Assembly (NCBI GenBank): GCA_903869365.1
Contig: CAIPYV010000067.1
Span: 1-64,000, forward strand
Reading direction: 5' to 3'
DNA: 64,000 nucleotides
DNA from: an uncultured Chlorobiaceae bacterium
GTDB lineage: Bacteria > Bacteroidota > Chlorobiia > Chlorobiales > Chlorobiaceae
Shown here piece after piece: positions 40,534 to 50,534 of this stretch (the first letter of the stretch is position 1; every line of letters begins with the position of its first letter). A program made the translations under genes and the position numbers. The notes beneath the pieces were generated by a model. It was not told where the DNA came from and did not search any database. It saw nothing but the letters and a program-made list of their open reading frames with translations.

Positions 40534-41816
40534 AGCGCTCTCAATCTTGCCCTGACCGCTTCGGCATGAGCCTGAAGCCCTTCATAATCAGCAAAAGCAG
40601 CAATTTTTTCTCCACTCGAGTGCAGTTGCTGCTTCGACCAGGAGATAATCGATGTATGCTTGATAAAATCACGAACAGAAAGCGGTGAAAAAAATCTTGC
40701 GGTACCACTGGTTGGCAACGTATGATTTGGTCCGGCAAAATAATCCCCGACAGTTTCGCAGGAATAACTCCCCATGAAAATAGCACCGGCATGGTGGATT
40801 CGAGGAAGGATATCCCAGGGATGCTCAACATGGAGTTCCAAATGCTCCGGGGCTATCATATCCGAGACTATGCAAGCCTCTTCAAGCGACTCAACAAGCA
40901 CAACAGCTCCATTATGCTGCAGCGAAGAGGCAATAATCTCCTTGCGAAGCATTGTCGGAAGGCGGGTTTCAGCGTAATCTCTTACTGAAACAGCCAGCTT
41001 TTCAGAAGTAGTGATCAGTACCGCAGAGGCATCTGGATCATGTTCCGCCTGGGCAAACATATCAAGCACGATAAATTCAGGATTGGCCGTTTCATCAGCA
41101 ATGATAACCACCTCGGAAGGCCCGGCTATACTGTCGATAGAGACATGACCGAACACCTGTTTTTTGGCCAGTGCCACATATTTGTTCCCCGGACCGGTAA
41201 TAATATCAACCTTGGGAATGGTTTCTGTCCCGTAGGCAAAAGCCCCTATGGCCTGTGCGCCTCCGATTTTGTAGACGCTGCCGATACCGGCCACCGCAGC
41301 GGCTGCAAGAATATTTGGATTGATCTCTCCCGTTGCATCACATGGAGTGGTAATAAAAATATCCTTTACACCGGCAACTTTTGCAGGGGCGGCATTCATA
41401 AGAAGCGACGAAGGATAGGAGGCCTTGCCACCCGGCACATACAGCAGGGCTTTTTCCATGGGTGTCACCCGCTGACCGAGAATCACTCCTCCTTCAGCTT
41501 CATAAAAAAAACTTTTCTCGACTTCATGCTGATGAAAACGAATGATATTGCTGTACGCCTCCTCAAGGACCTCAAGAAACCCGTGATCTGCATGTTTATA
41601 GGCATGCTGAATTTCATCAGGGGAAACCATCATATCCTTCAGGCGGATCCCCTGGAACCTCTCCGTGTAGTCCAGAACAGAAGGATCTCCTTTCTGCCGT
41701 ACATCTCTCAGGATCTCATCGACAGTAGACTGAACCGAGACATCAAAAGTTACACTTCTGCTCAGTTGCTCTTTTAAAGCTGAATGATCTTCAGCAAAAC
41801 GATAGAGGGGCAGCAC
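40530..41816 (-). CDS. hisD: Histidinol dehydrogenase
   Basis: 428 aa; [88 protein letters not shown]. Confidence 0.96.
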   Translation of the reverse strand: MLPLYRFAEDHSALKEQLSRSVTFDVSVQSTVDEILRDVRQKGDPSVLDYTERFQGIRLKDMMVSPDEIQHAYKHADHGFLEVLEEAYSNIIRFHQHEVEKSFFYEAEGGVILGQRVTPMEKALLYVPGGKASYPSSLLMNAAPAKVAGVKDIFITTPCDATGEINPNILAAAAVAGIGSVYKIGGAQAIGAFAYGTETIPKVDIITGPGNKYVALAKKQVFGHVSIDSIAGPSEVVIIADETANPEFIVLDMFAQAEHDPDASAVLITTSEKLAVSVRDYAETRLPTMLRKEIIASSLQHNGAVVLVESLEEACIVSDMIAPEHLELHVEHPWDILPRIHHAGAIFMGSYSCETVGDYFAGPNHTLPTSGTARFFSPLSVRDFIKHTSIISWSKQQLHSSGEKIAAFADYEGLQAHAEAVRARLRAL

Positions 41817-42071
41817 TTCTCACTGATTTTTGGTTATCTGAATTCAAGAATTTGCTTGTAATAATGTACTCAATAGCTCTATTTATCGGAACCCCGACTA
41901 TATGCAATGTGCAACAGAAAAAAAATTGCCTGAAAATAAAACCTTAAAACACCCTTTTAATTTGAAAAAATTTTTCTATTCCCTAACTTAGAGATCAAAT
42001 TAAAAACCTGGGAATATAGCTTGAATAAGCTTCTTTCCAAGCCACTATGATACACATCGAACCATGTTAAG

Positions 42072-43100
42072 ATGAGCTTTTTCAGTAATCTGTTCAGAGA
42101 TGTTGCCATTGATCTTGGAACAGCAAATACATTGATTTTTATCCGGGGCCAAGGCGTTGTTTTAAATGAACCCTCGATTGTCGCCCGTGAACGCAATACA
42201 GGAAAAATTGTTGCTATCGGTCATGAAGCTCTGCTCATGCACGAAAAAACGCATCCCGGTATTCTTACTATCCGTCCTCTCGCAAGTGGAGTTATTGCTG
42301 ATTATGAAGCAACCGAAGAGCTGATCAAGGGGTTGATCAATAAAACAAAAACTCAATTTTCATTCGGCATCCGTCGTATGGTTATCGGTATACCTTCAGG
42401 CATCACGGAAGTCGAAAAACGTGCTGTACGCGACTCTGCCGAACATGTAGGTGCAAGAGAGGTTTATCTGGTGACTGAACCAATGGCGGCGGCAATAGGG
42501 ATTGGGCTTGACGTCAAGGAACCGATGGGCAATATGATTGTCGATATCGGTGGCGGTACAACGGAAATTGCCGTTATTTCACTCGGCGGCATTGCATCCG
42601 GAGAATCCCTGCGAGTTGCAGGAACCGATATCACCAACGCCATTATGCGTCACTTCAGGAAGGCATACAGTCTTGCCATCGGTGAACGCACGGCAGAAGA
42701 TGTCAAAATAAAAATTGCATCGGCCTACAAGCTGGAAAAAGAAATGACCATGATGGTCAGAGGAAGAAACCTTGTGACCGCACTGCCCGAAGAGCGGGAG
42801 GTCAACTCAGCCACCATAAGGGAAGCAATTGCCACCCCGATCAGCCAGATCATCACCTCGATCAAAAAAAGCCTTGAGGTGACCAAGCCGGAACTATCGG
42901 CCGATATTCTGGATCGTGGTCTTTTCCTTGCCGGAGGTGGAGCACTGATCAAAGGGCTTGATAAAAAAATCAATGAAGAGACAAGACTCGCCGTTCATAT
43001 CAGTGAAGATCCACTTACAGCAGTCGCAAGAGGAACAGGAGAAGTTCTCGAAAACCTTGAAAAATACCGTAGCGTCCTCCTTACAACCAAACGCTACTGA
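42072..43100 (+). CDS. mreB: Rod shape-determining protein MreB
   Basis: 342 aa; DLGTANTLIFIRGQGVVLNEPSIVA, VDIGGGTTEIAVISLGGI, LAGGGALIKGLDKKI. Confidence 0.96.
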   Translation: MSFFSNLFRDVAIDLGTANTLIFIRGQGVVLNEPSIVARERNTGKIVAIGHEALLMHEKTHPGILTIRPLASGVIADYEATEELIKGLINKTKTQFSFGIRRMVIGIPSGITEVEKRAVRDSAEHVGAREVYLVTEPMAAAIGIGLDVKEPMGNMIVDIGGGTTEIAVISLGGIASGESLRVAGTDITNAIMRHFRKAYSLAIGERTAEDVKIKIASAYKLEKEMTMMVRGRNLVTALPEEREVNSATIREAIATPISQIITSIKKSLEVTKPELSADILDRGLFLAGGGALIKGLDKKINEETRLAVHISEDPLTAVARGTGEVLENLEKYRSVLLTTKRY

Positions 43101-43115
43101 CAAGAATACGGCACA

Positions 43116-44252
43116 TTACTCTTCTTCAAGAAGCCTTGTATAATACTCTTCATACTGTTCAACAAGCGAAGCTGTCTCGAACTGCTTCGCTTGCAGGACA
43201 CAGGCTTCGGAACACTCGATCCAGTGGTCATGGTCTGTAAGCAGAAGGAGGGCTTTCTCTGTCATGCCATCAATATCTCCTGGAGCAAGAAGATAACCAT
43301 GAACCCCCTGAATAATAAATTCGGGAAACCCGCCCGCCAAGGTGGCCACAACCGGCACACCGCATGCCATAGCCTCAAGAGCAGCAAGCCCGAATGACTC
43401 CACATTGCTTGGCATCAGCATAAGATCGGCAATTGAAAGCAGTGGGACAATATCGTCAAGTTTGCCGAGGAACCTGACCCTGTCGGCAATCCCCAACTCT
43501 CGCACCAGAATCTCAGCTTCACTTCGTTCGGGACCATCACCGACAAGCAGCATCGTGGAATCAAGACGCTCGGTCAAGGCATAAAAAATCCGGATAATAT
43601 CACTGATACATTTCACCGGCCTGAAATTGGAGATATGAATAACTATTTTTTCATCACCAATACCGAGCTGTTCACGAATTTCCTGTATGGGAGAACGAAA
43701 AAACAGTGAGGTATCAACAAAATTTGAAATCACCGTGATCTCCTTTTTCGGGCTGAACATCCTGACCGTTTCATCCTTCAGGTACTCGGAAACAGATGTT
43801 ACCCCATCAGACTTGTTGATGGCCAACCGCACAACATCCTCCATCCCACGGTCAGCACCGACAACCGTTATATCAGTGCCATGAAGCGTTGTGGCAATCT
43901 TGAAACATTTTGAATGGGAACACTTGTCCTCAAGAATCTGTCGGGCAAGCATGGCACTGAGGGCATGAGGAATAGCATAATGGGCATGCACTACATCAAG
44001 CTTTTCATAATAGGCGACCTCAGCTATTTTTGAAGCAAGCGCAAGGGAATAAAAAGAACACTCAAAAAGAGGGTAATGTTTGAGTTCGACCTCGTGGTAA
44101 AAGATGTTTTTTGAAAAGGTGCCAAGCCGAAAAGGTACCGATTGGCTGAAAAAATGAACCATGTGACCTTTGGCAGCCAGCGCCTTGCCAAGCTCAGTGG
44201 CTATTGCACCGCTCCCTCCATACGTGGGATGACAGATAATACCTATTCTCAT
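43116..44252 (-). CDS. bshA: N-acetyl-alpha-D-glucosaminyl L-malate synthase BshA (GT4)
   Basis: MRIGIICHPTYGGSGAIATELGKALAAKGHMVHFFSQSVPFRL...FYHEVELKHYPLFECSFYSLALASKIAEVA. Start ATG 44252 (the supplied ORF opens at 44432). Confidence 0.9.
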   Translation of the reverse strand: MRIGIICHPTYGGSGAIATELGKALAAKGHMVHFFSQSVPFRLGTFSKNIFYHEVELKHYPLFECSFYSLALASKIAEVAYYEKLDVVHAHYAIPHALSAMLARQILEDKCSHSKCFKIATTLHGTDITVVGADRGMEDVVRLAINKSDGVTSVSEYLKDETVRMFSPKKEITVISNFVDTSLFFRSPIQEIREQLGIGDEKIVIHISNFRPVKCISDIIRIFYALTERLDSTMLLVGDGPERSEAEILVRELGIADRVRFLGKLDDIVPLLSIADLMLMPSNVESFGLAALEAMACGVPVVATLAGGFPEFIIQGVHGYLLAPGDIDGMTEKALLLLTDHDHWIECSEACVLQAKQFETASLVEQYEEYYTRLLEEE

Positions 44253-44408
44253 AATAAATAAAGTTGTATGTGTTTGCAAAATATACCAATTAAAGCAGGT
44301 AATAGTTGCCGTTGCACTGAACGAAATTTGCAGGGCGACACGCATGTCGGTACATTGAGCATCAAACTGATGTAAACAGAGAAAAATTATGGCCGCATAA
44401 AGAGAGAA

Positions 44409-45791
44409 ATGGAAAACAGTCTTAAAAAACAAAAGGTAGCCCTAAGCTCGGTAGCTGCAAGTCTCCTGCTTACCGCCATGAAACTCGTGGTCGGTATCAA
44501 GACCGGCAGTATCGGCATTATTTCTGAAGCTGCGCATTCAGCACTTGACTTCGGCGCTGCAGGTCTTACCCTGTTTGCGGTCAGAATGAGCGACAAACCT
44601 GCCGACAGTAAACATCACTATGGGCATGCCAAGGTGGAAAGTGTCTCAGCACTCATCGAAACCGGTCTTCTTGTTGTCACAAGCGCATGGATAATCTATG
44701 AAGCAATCGTCCGGCTGAAAGGAGGCGCCATGGAAGTTGAGGTCACATGGTATGCCTTTGCCATTATGATCATTTCCATCATTGTCGATGTTTCGCGTTC
44801 AAGAGCGCTGAAAAAAGTTGCAAAAGAGACCAACAGTCAGGCGCTTGAAGCTGATGCACTTCACTTCAGCTCCGATATTCTCAGTTCGGCGGTAGTCCTT
44901 GTCGGTCTTTTTTTCGTGCGTATGGGCATTGCCTGGGCAGATGCTGTCGCGGGTATTACGGTCGCCCTTTTAGTTGGATGGGCAGCTTTCAAGCTCGGGA
45001 AAAAAACAATCGATATCTTGATCGATGCAGCTCCTGAAGGACTTTCAGAGAGGATTGAAGAGATAGCCATGACCATCGACGGAGTCATCTCCATTGATAA
45101 ACTCAGGGTAAAACCTACAGGACCTCAAGTATTTGTTGAAATGGTCATCTGTGTAAACAGGACCTTATCAGTTGAAAAAGTTCAGCAAATCTGCCGTAAT
45201 ATCGAACAGAAAGTGCGTGAAGATTTTCCCGTGGCTGATTTTACCATCAATACCAAACCTATTGCACTCAACAACGAAACAATAGCCGAACGCGTGCACG
45301 TGATTGGTCTGAATCACAACCTTCACGCCCATAACATTTCGACAAACCTTACCGATAAAAACAAGCACATCACCTTCGATGTTGAAATTGACCAGCAGCT
45401 GACCATAAAACAGGCGCACGATACCGTTACCGCTCTCGAGGAGGAGCTGCACAGAGAGTTCGATGGAGAAATTGATATCTGTATCCATATTGATCCACTC
45501 CGCAATGATGAACATAGCACCAGCTCTCTTTCATCAGAAAAAGAAAAACTTGTGCGCAACATCATTGTCAATGTCGCACAACACATCGAGAATGTTCAGA
45601 ACGTCCACGACATTCAGATCAGGAAAAATGAGAAGCAGAAGCTCTTTATAACCCTGCACTGCTCATTTAACGATGAGGTACTCCTGGAAGAGGTTCACTC
45701 ACTCACAAGCAGACTGGAAGGTGCAATATACCAGTCACTGCCCGAAGCATACCGTGTCATCATCCACGCCGAACCGCTCTTTGCGCAATAG
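44409..45791 (+). CDS. Cation diffusion facilitator family transporter
   Basis: 460 aa; ISEAAHSALDFGAAGLTLFAVRMSDKPADSKHHYGHAKVES, with ZT-dimer-like C-terminal domains. Confidence 0.92.
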   Translation: MENSLKKQKVALSSVAASLLLTAMKLVVGIKTGSIGIISEAAHSALDFGAAGLTLFAVRMSDKPADSKHHYGHAKVESVSALIETGLLVVTSAWIIYEAIVRLKGGAMEVEVTWYAFAIMIISIIVDVSRSRALKKVAKETNSQALEADALHFSSDILSSAVVLVGLFFVRMGIAWADAVAGITVALLVGWAAFKLGKKTIDILIDAAPEGLSERIEEIAMTIDGVISIDKLRVKPTGPQVFVEMVICVNRTLSVEKVQQICRNIEQKVREDFPVADFTINTKPIALNNETIAERVHVIGLNHNLHAHNISTNLTDKNKHITFDVEIDQQLTIKQAHDTVTALEEELHREFDGEIDICIHIDPLRNDEHSTSSLSSEKEKLVRNIIVNVAQHIENVQNVHDIQIRKNEKQKLFITLHCSFNDEVLLEEVHSLTSRLEGAIYQSLPEAYRVIIHAEPLFAQ

Positions 45792-45801
45792 ATACCGTCT
45801 A

Positions 45802-46467
45802 TTATAATGGGCGGTTGAGAAAATCGATCAACGGTTTCACCGATTTGAACGTCCTGGACAGCGATGTTATCAATGCGGAATCGGTTACTTCATGATCGCT
45901 GAGAAAGCGTTGGGTGTAGTAGTCTTTGCATTTTAGAAACTCTATTGCGGGGTTTGTGCTTTCATAACCTTTTGGAGGCCTGACCAATTTACCGGAGGCC
46001 TTGACGCCTTCAGGGAAAAAGTGAAGAAGCTCTTTGTGGCAAACGATTGATTGCCACTCACTGAAAGAGTGGCCAATGTGCTGCCTTATCTGATCAAGAG
46101 TGGCAGCTTCGGGCATATAAATACCCCCGCCGATAAATGATGCTCCAGGTTCCACATGGAGATAATATCCAGCATAGGGACTCTTCCTGCCTCCCTTGTT
46201 GATAAAGGCAAAGAAGTTTGTTTTGTAGGGCGTTTTATCTTTTGAAAAGCGTATGTCGCGGTTGATGCGCATAATACATGTTTTCGGATCAAGATGTGAT
46301 GTGGCAATATCGAAGTCAAATTCTGCAATCTCCACAAGTAACTGCACCACAGTATTCAACACATCACCCTGCGCCTTCTGAAACTCTTTTTTGTGCTCAT
46401 CAAACCATGCCTTGGTATTATTGGCTTTCAGGTTCGAGAGAAATTCGAGTGTCGTGGTGGTAACCAT
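45802..46467 (-). CDS. DUF2461 (TIGR02453-type) protein
   Basis: 221 aa; FLSNLKANNTKAWFDEHKKEFQ, INRDIRFSKDKTPYKTNFFAFINKGGRKSPYAGYYLHVEPGASFIGGGIY. Confidence 0.88.
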   Translation of the reverse strand: MVTTTTLEFLSNLKANNTKAWFDEHKKEFQKAQGDVLNTVVQLLVEIAEFDFDIATSHLDPKTCIMRINRDIRFSKDKTPYKTNFFAFINKGGRKSPYAGYYLHVEPGASFIGGGIYMPEAATLDQIRQHIGHSFSEWQSIVCHKELLHFFPEGVKASGKLVRPPKGYESTNPAIEFLKCKDYYTQRFLSDHEVTDSALITSLSRTFKSVKPLIDFLNRPL

Positions 46468-46487
46468 AAGCTGAAGGGTTAGAGCGA

Positions 46488-46531
46488 GTTATAAGTCTTA
46501 TAGGCCCTATAAGACCTATAGGACTTATAAC
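46488..46531. repeat. Nested palindromic TATAGG/CCTATA intergenic repeat
   Basis: ttataagtcttataggccctataagacctataggacttataa: outer arms ttataagtc/gacttataa plus an inner CTATAAG/CTTATAG-like palindrome. Confidence 0.8.
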
Positions 46532-47025
46532 ATTTTTTTATGATCAGACAGATTTGGGCTTGAGGATTCATGATCACTGCCTTTTTTTTCTGAACTGGTC
46601 ACCAATTTGTGCAGAATGCCGATGACGAGAAGGGAGGCAAGCAGAAGAGCATAATGCCATGGGTTGGTAAGCTGTTCTATATTCTGACCGGCTGTCGCTG
46701 TACGGACAGGTTCAACAATCAGCTGACGAAGAAGAGTTATCATGGCTACTTCAATGAAGACGACAACATGGAACACTCCGGTCTGCACGTAATTGATTTC
46801 AGCAGAAATCAGACTCGACAGAGTCCACACAATAAAAAGGGTACCCAAGGCCTGCAGAAAACCATGAGCAAGATTGTTTATCTCAAACGAATGGACAACC
46901 GCCATGAAAAACTCCCATAAGACCATCATGCTTGCCAGCACAAGTGCTACGGCCAGAAAAGCATGCAGGATATGATTAAATGCCCGCAAAGCACTTAAGA
47001 GGCGATCTTCAAAGGATGCTATCAT
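46525..47025 (-). CDS. PsiE-like phosphate-starvation-inducible membrane protein
   Basis: 166 aa; VVHSFEINNLAHGFLQALGTLFIVWTLSSLISAEINYVQTGVFHVVVFIEVAMITLLRQLIV. Confidence 0.75.
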   Translation of the reverse strand: MIASFEDRLLSALRAFNHILHAFLAVALVLASMMVLWEFFMAVVHSFEINNLAHGFLQALGTLFIVWTLSSLISAEINYVQTGVFHVVVFIEVAMITLLRQLIVEPVRTATAGQNIEQLTNPWHYALLLASLLVIGILHKLVTSSEKKGSDHESSSPNLSDHKKML

Positions 47026-47212
47026 GACCTGAGCAGGTTAATGATTATCATGAGCAAAAGTAACAATTAGCTTCTGAGTTTGCAAAAAAAGCAGGTTTAT
47101 AAACAGCATCACCCCCTCGAAATTATTGGAGAGTCTCCCTGCCCAATGTACATTATTGCTACCGATTCAGAGATATTTCACATTGAAACGTAGACTGTTC
47201 CACTGGAGTTGC

Positions 47213-47725
47213 ATGAACGAAACAGAATTAAAACAGCTGCAGAAAGGTGATATTCTTATCAACCTTACCTACCTGCCCGATGACGTGGTTAGTGTCAGCA
47301 GCAAAATACATATTGTCGCACCACCAGCAAGCGTATGGAAGACACTTACCGATTATGACAACCTGAGCAGTTACCTCCCCAAGGTCTTGTCAAGCAAAGT
47401 TGTTGAACGTCATGGCAATGAGATCACTCTTGACCAGATCGGAAAAACCGGTATTTTTATCTTCGAAAAAATTGTTCATTTTCGTTTGAAAATCACAGAA
47501 GAGTATCCAAATAACATCAGCTTCGGGCAGGTAGATGGAGATTTTGATGTCTACCGGGGAGAATGGGCGCTTGAAACAAGTCCTGCAATCCAAGGAACAG
47601 TACTCTCTTATCATGCGGAAATCAAGCCCCTTTTTTTTGCACCCCCAATCCTTGTCATTTTTGTGCAGCGACAGGATCTGCCAGGAATACTCAAGGCACA
47701 CAAGCAAAGAGCTGAAGCCCTTTAG
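47213..47725 (+). CDS. SRPBCC (START/polyketide cyclase-like) protein, cytosolic
   Basis: IHIVAPPASVWKTLTDYDNLSSYLPKVLSSKVVERHGNEITLDQIGKTG. ATG 47213 start. Confidence 0.8.
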   Translation: MNETELKQLQKGDILINLTYLPDDVVSVSSKIHIVAPPASVWKTLTDYDNLSSYLPKVLSSKVVERHGNEITLDQIGKTGIFIFEKIVHFRLKITEEYPNNISFGQVDGDFDVYRGEWALETSPAIQGTVLSYHAEIKPLFFAPPILVIFVQRQDLPGILKAHKQRAEAL

Positions 47726-47777
47726 CCGAAAGAGTGACAGCTTTTTTTACCTGCAACCCTTTGACTCTTGAAACACT

Positions 47778-48830
47778 ATGATTACTGATAAGCCTGTTTG
47801 CGTTACCGGAGCATCCGGATTTATAGCTGCCCATATCGTCCGACAACTCCTTGAGCAAGGGTATCGTGTCAGAGGAACGGTACGAAAAAGCCCGAAGAAC
47901 TATCCTTTCCTTCTGGGACTTCCTGGAGCTTCCGAACGTTTAGAACTTGTTGTAGCTGATCTGCTGGCTGAGGGTTCCTATGACCTTGCCATTGCAGGGT
48001 GCGATTATGTCATGCATACGGCAAGTCCTTATGAGATAAACGTTAAAAATCCGCAAACCGATCTTGTTGACCCGGCAGTTAACGGAACAGAAACAGTACT
48101 TGAAAGCTGCCTGAAATCAGGCGGAGTTAAACGGGTGATTTTTACCTCTTCGATTGCGGCCATTACCGATGAAGCGGACAGTAACAAAGTATTTACTGAA
48201 AAAGACTGGAATACCATGTCCTCGCTTGATCGCAACCCTTACCACTACTCTAAAACACTTGCTGAACGTGATGCCTGGGATTTTATTATGAGAAAACGGC
48301 CAAAGTTCGATCTGGTTGCTATCAATCCCTTTATGGTTATCGGTCCTTCGCTCGGTCCTTCGCTCAATACAAGTAACCAGATCATCCGCGATATTATGAT
48401 AGGGAGTTACCCTTGCCTCATGGATATTAACTGGGGTTTTGTTGATGTACGGGATGTAGCAAAGACGCATATTCTTGCCATGGAAACCAATTCGGCAAGC
48501 GGTCGTTATCTCTGCTCGGGCGAATCAATGAACATGAAAACACTGGTCGCACTTCTTGCGTCATCAGGTTTTGACACCTATGCATTACCAAAGCTTGATC
48601 TTTCAGGAAAGGCAGGCTCAATACTGATGAAAGTGCTTTCTTTCACACAACCGAGAGATACCGGCATGTATATCCGCACAAATATTGGCCGGACAATGCG
48701 CTATGACAATGCGAAAATCAAGCGGGAATTGGGTATATCTTTTAAACCGATTAAGGAGAGCATTATTGACGCCGTTAATGATATGATTCAGTGGGGTCAT
48801 CTCCCGTCGAAAAAAATTAAAAACAAGTAA
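47778..48830 (+). CDS. NAD(P)-dependent epimerase / dihydroflavonol reductase-like extended SDR
   Basis: 350 aa; VCVTGASGFIAAHIVRQLLEQGYRVRGTVR, HTASPYEINVKNPQTDLVDPAVNGTETVLESC, YHYSKTLAE. Confidence 0.9.
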   Translation: MITDKPVCVTGASGFIAAHIVRQLLEQGYRVRGTVRKSPKNYPFLLGLPGASERLELVVADLLAEGSYDLAIAGCDYVMHTASPYEINVKNPQTDLVDPAVNGTETVLESCLKSGGVKRVIFTSSIAAITDEADSNKVFTEKDWNTMSSLDRNPYHYSKTLAERDAWDFIMRKRPKFDLVAINPFMVIGPSLGPSLNTSNQIIRDIMIGSYPCLMDINWGFVDVRDVAKTHILAMETNSASGRYLCSGESMNMKTLVALLASSGFDTYALPKLDLSGKAGSILMKVLSFTQPRDTGMYIRTNIGRTMRYDNAKIKRELGISFKPIKESIIDAVNDMIQWGHLPSKKIKNK

Positions 48831-48849
48831 ACAATTATTATAACTCTCT

Positions 48850-49500
48850 ATGCATAGCTCCATTCGAAGGGCATACCGCTCACTACTTCCCATCATAGTC
48901 GTACTGATCTCTTTTGTTTCTTATCCGTCATGGGCACAGCCTACAGAATCCACCTCTTCTGACTCCTTATCATCTGAGAAAGCACAGCTTTTAAACGGCA
49001 AGGCAGTTGTTGCCCTTGCCGACCTTCCGGATGGGGTTACAGGAGTAGAGGGACATATCTATATTGCCGCACCTCCAAAAAAGGTTTGGGAGGTTGTTAC
49101 TGATTATGACAATCATAAGAAATTCGTCCCGAATGTTCTTGACAGTGGTACAATTTCAGATAATGGCACAGAAAAAGTGATCTTTGAAAAAGGGAAATCG
49201 GGAATGCTCTTTTTTCAAAAGACAGTCAATATCAAAATGAAAGTATGGGGAGAGGTTCCGAAGCATCTTTTTTTTGAGCAAATCACCGGAGAGTTCAAAG
49301 TCTATCATGGGGAGTGGATTCTTGCCGATTATCGGCAAGGAACAGGAACATTCCTAACCTACAAAGCCGAAGTTAAACCTGATTTTTTTGCACCCCGGTT
49401 TGCTGTAAAAAATGTCCAGAAACGCGATTGCCCTTTAATGATGTCAGCTATGAAAAAACAGGCTGAATCATTGGTATCGTCAGAACTCAAAAAAGAGTGA
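48850..49500 (+). CDS. SRPBCC protein with N-terminal signal sequence
   Basis: 216 aa; N-terminal YRSLLPIIVVLISFVSYPSWAQ, then IYIAAPPKKVWEVVTDYDNHKKFVPNVLDSGTI, paralogous to 47213-47725. Confidence 0.82.
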   Translation: MHSSIRRAYRSLLPIIVVLISFVSYPSWAQPTESTSSDSLSSEKAQLLNGKAVVALADLPDGVTGVEGHIYIAAPPKKVWEVVTDYDNHKKFVPNVLDSGTISDNGTEKVIFEKGKSGMLFFQKTVNIKMKVWGEVPKHLFFEQITGEFKVYHGEWILADYRQGTGTFLTYKAEVKPDFFAPRFAVKNVQKRDCPLMMSAMKKQAESLVSSELKKE

Positions 49501-49501
49501 A

Positions 49502-50527
49502 CTACCGGCGGAAGAGTTGAGATATCGGTGAGGAGTGGAAAATGGTGCGGTCGTTAACAACCCTTGAGGTCTGAATAGTATTGCGCTTTTTGAGGGTAGA
49601 GGAAATCTTGGGGAAATTATAGCTTATTGCCCGAAACACCGCTCCGGATTTTTTTAGACTGCCAGTGCCCTGGAAAAGGTAAGATATTGCCGCGGCAACA
49701 TCAAGCAGTAACCGAAGAGGAAGCAGCCACAACAGTGTTGCTGTATCAAGGTTTTTCAGCAGCATGGTCATATTGTTACGATGGTTGAAATAGATTTTTT
49801 CAGCAGAACCACCCTGCAGCGATGCACCTCCCTCGTGCAGTATCACGGACGATGGTACTGATCGCACACGATAGCCGGCAAGCTTCATTCGCCAGGAGAG
49901 ATCAATCTCCTCCATCTGCATAAAAAAATCTTCATCAAACCCGCCGAGTTCTTCGACGACCGCTCTGTTTGCAAACATGGCAACTCCCGACGCCCAGAAA
50001 ATATCCTGCCTGGTATCATACTGCCCCTTGTCACTCTCAAGTGTGGAAAAGGTGCGCCCAAGACACCAGGGATAACCAAGCCTGTCAATCATACCACCTG
50101 CCGCGCCAGCATAATCAAAAACTTTTTTGCCTTTACCATGAGCTTTCAGGGAAAGGATTTTCGGCTGCAAGGCAGCTGTCCGATCATCCTCAAGAGCTAC
50201 AGAGACAAGCTGATCAAGCCAATGGGGATCATGAACAGTATCATCATTCATAAAGACAACGTAATCGGCTGAGGTGTTTTTCAGCCCTGCATTGCACCCA
50301 CCGGCATAGCCTCTGTTTTCCGGCAGCCTCACCAGTCGTGCATTTCTGTAACGTTTAACAAGAAAAACCAGTCCAGCCTCTTTTCCGCCGTTATCAACCA
50401 CGACAATGCTCATTGAGGGGTAGAGGGTATTTTCAAGCGAATCAAGACAGCGCTCAAGCAGATCACGCCGCTTGTAATATGGGATAATGATATCGACGGA
50501 AGGGTAATGCTGTTCGGGCAGGTTCAT
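49502..50527 (-). CDS. Family 2 glycosyltransferase
   Basis: VDIIIPYYKRRDLLERCLDSLENTLYPSMSIVVVDNGG, VFMNDDTVHDPHWL, FFMQMEEIDLSWRMKLAGYRV. ATG at 50527. Confidence 0.9.
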   Translation of the reverse strand: MNLPEQHYPSVDIIIPYYKRRDLLERCLDSLENTLYPSMSIVVVDNGGKEAGLVFLVKRYRNARLVRLPENRGYAGGCNAGLKNTSADYVVFMNDDTVHDPHWLDQLVSVALEDDRTAALQPKILSLKAHGKGKKVFDYAGAAGGMIDRLGYPWCLGRTFSTLESDKGQYDTRQDIFWASGVAMFANRAVVEELGGFDEDFFMQMEEIDLSWRMKLAGYRVRSVPSSVILHEGGASLQGGSAEKIYFNHRNNMTMLLKNLDTATLLWLLPLRLLLDVAAAISYLFQGTGSLKKSGAVFRAISYNFPKISSTLKKRNTIQTSRVVNDRTIFHSSPISQLFRR

Positions 50528-50534
50528 AAAAAAA

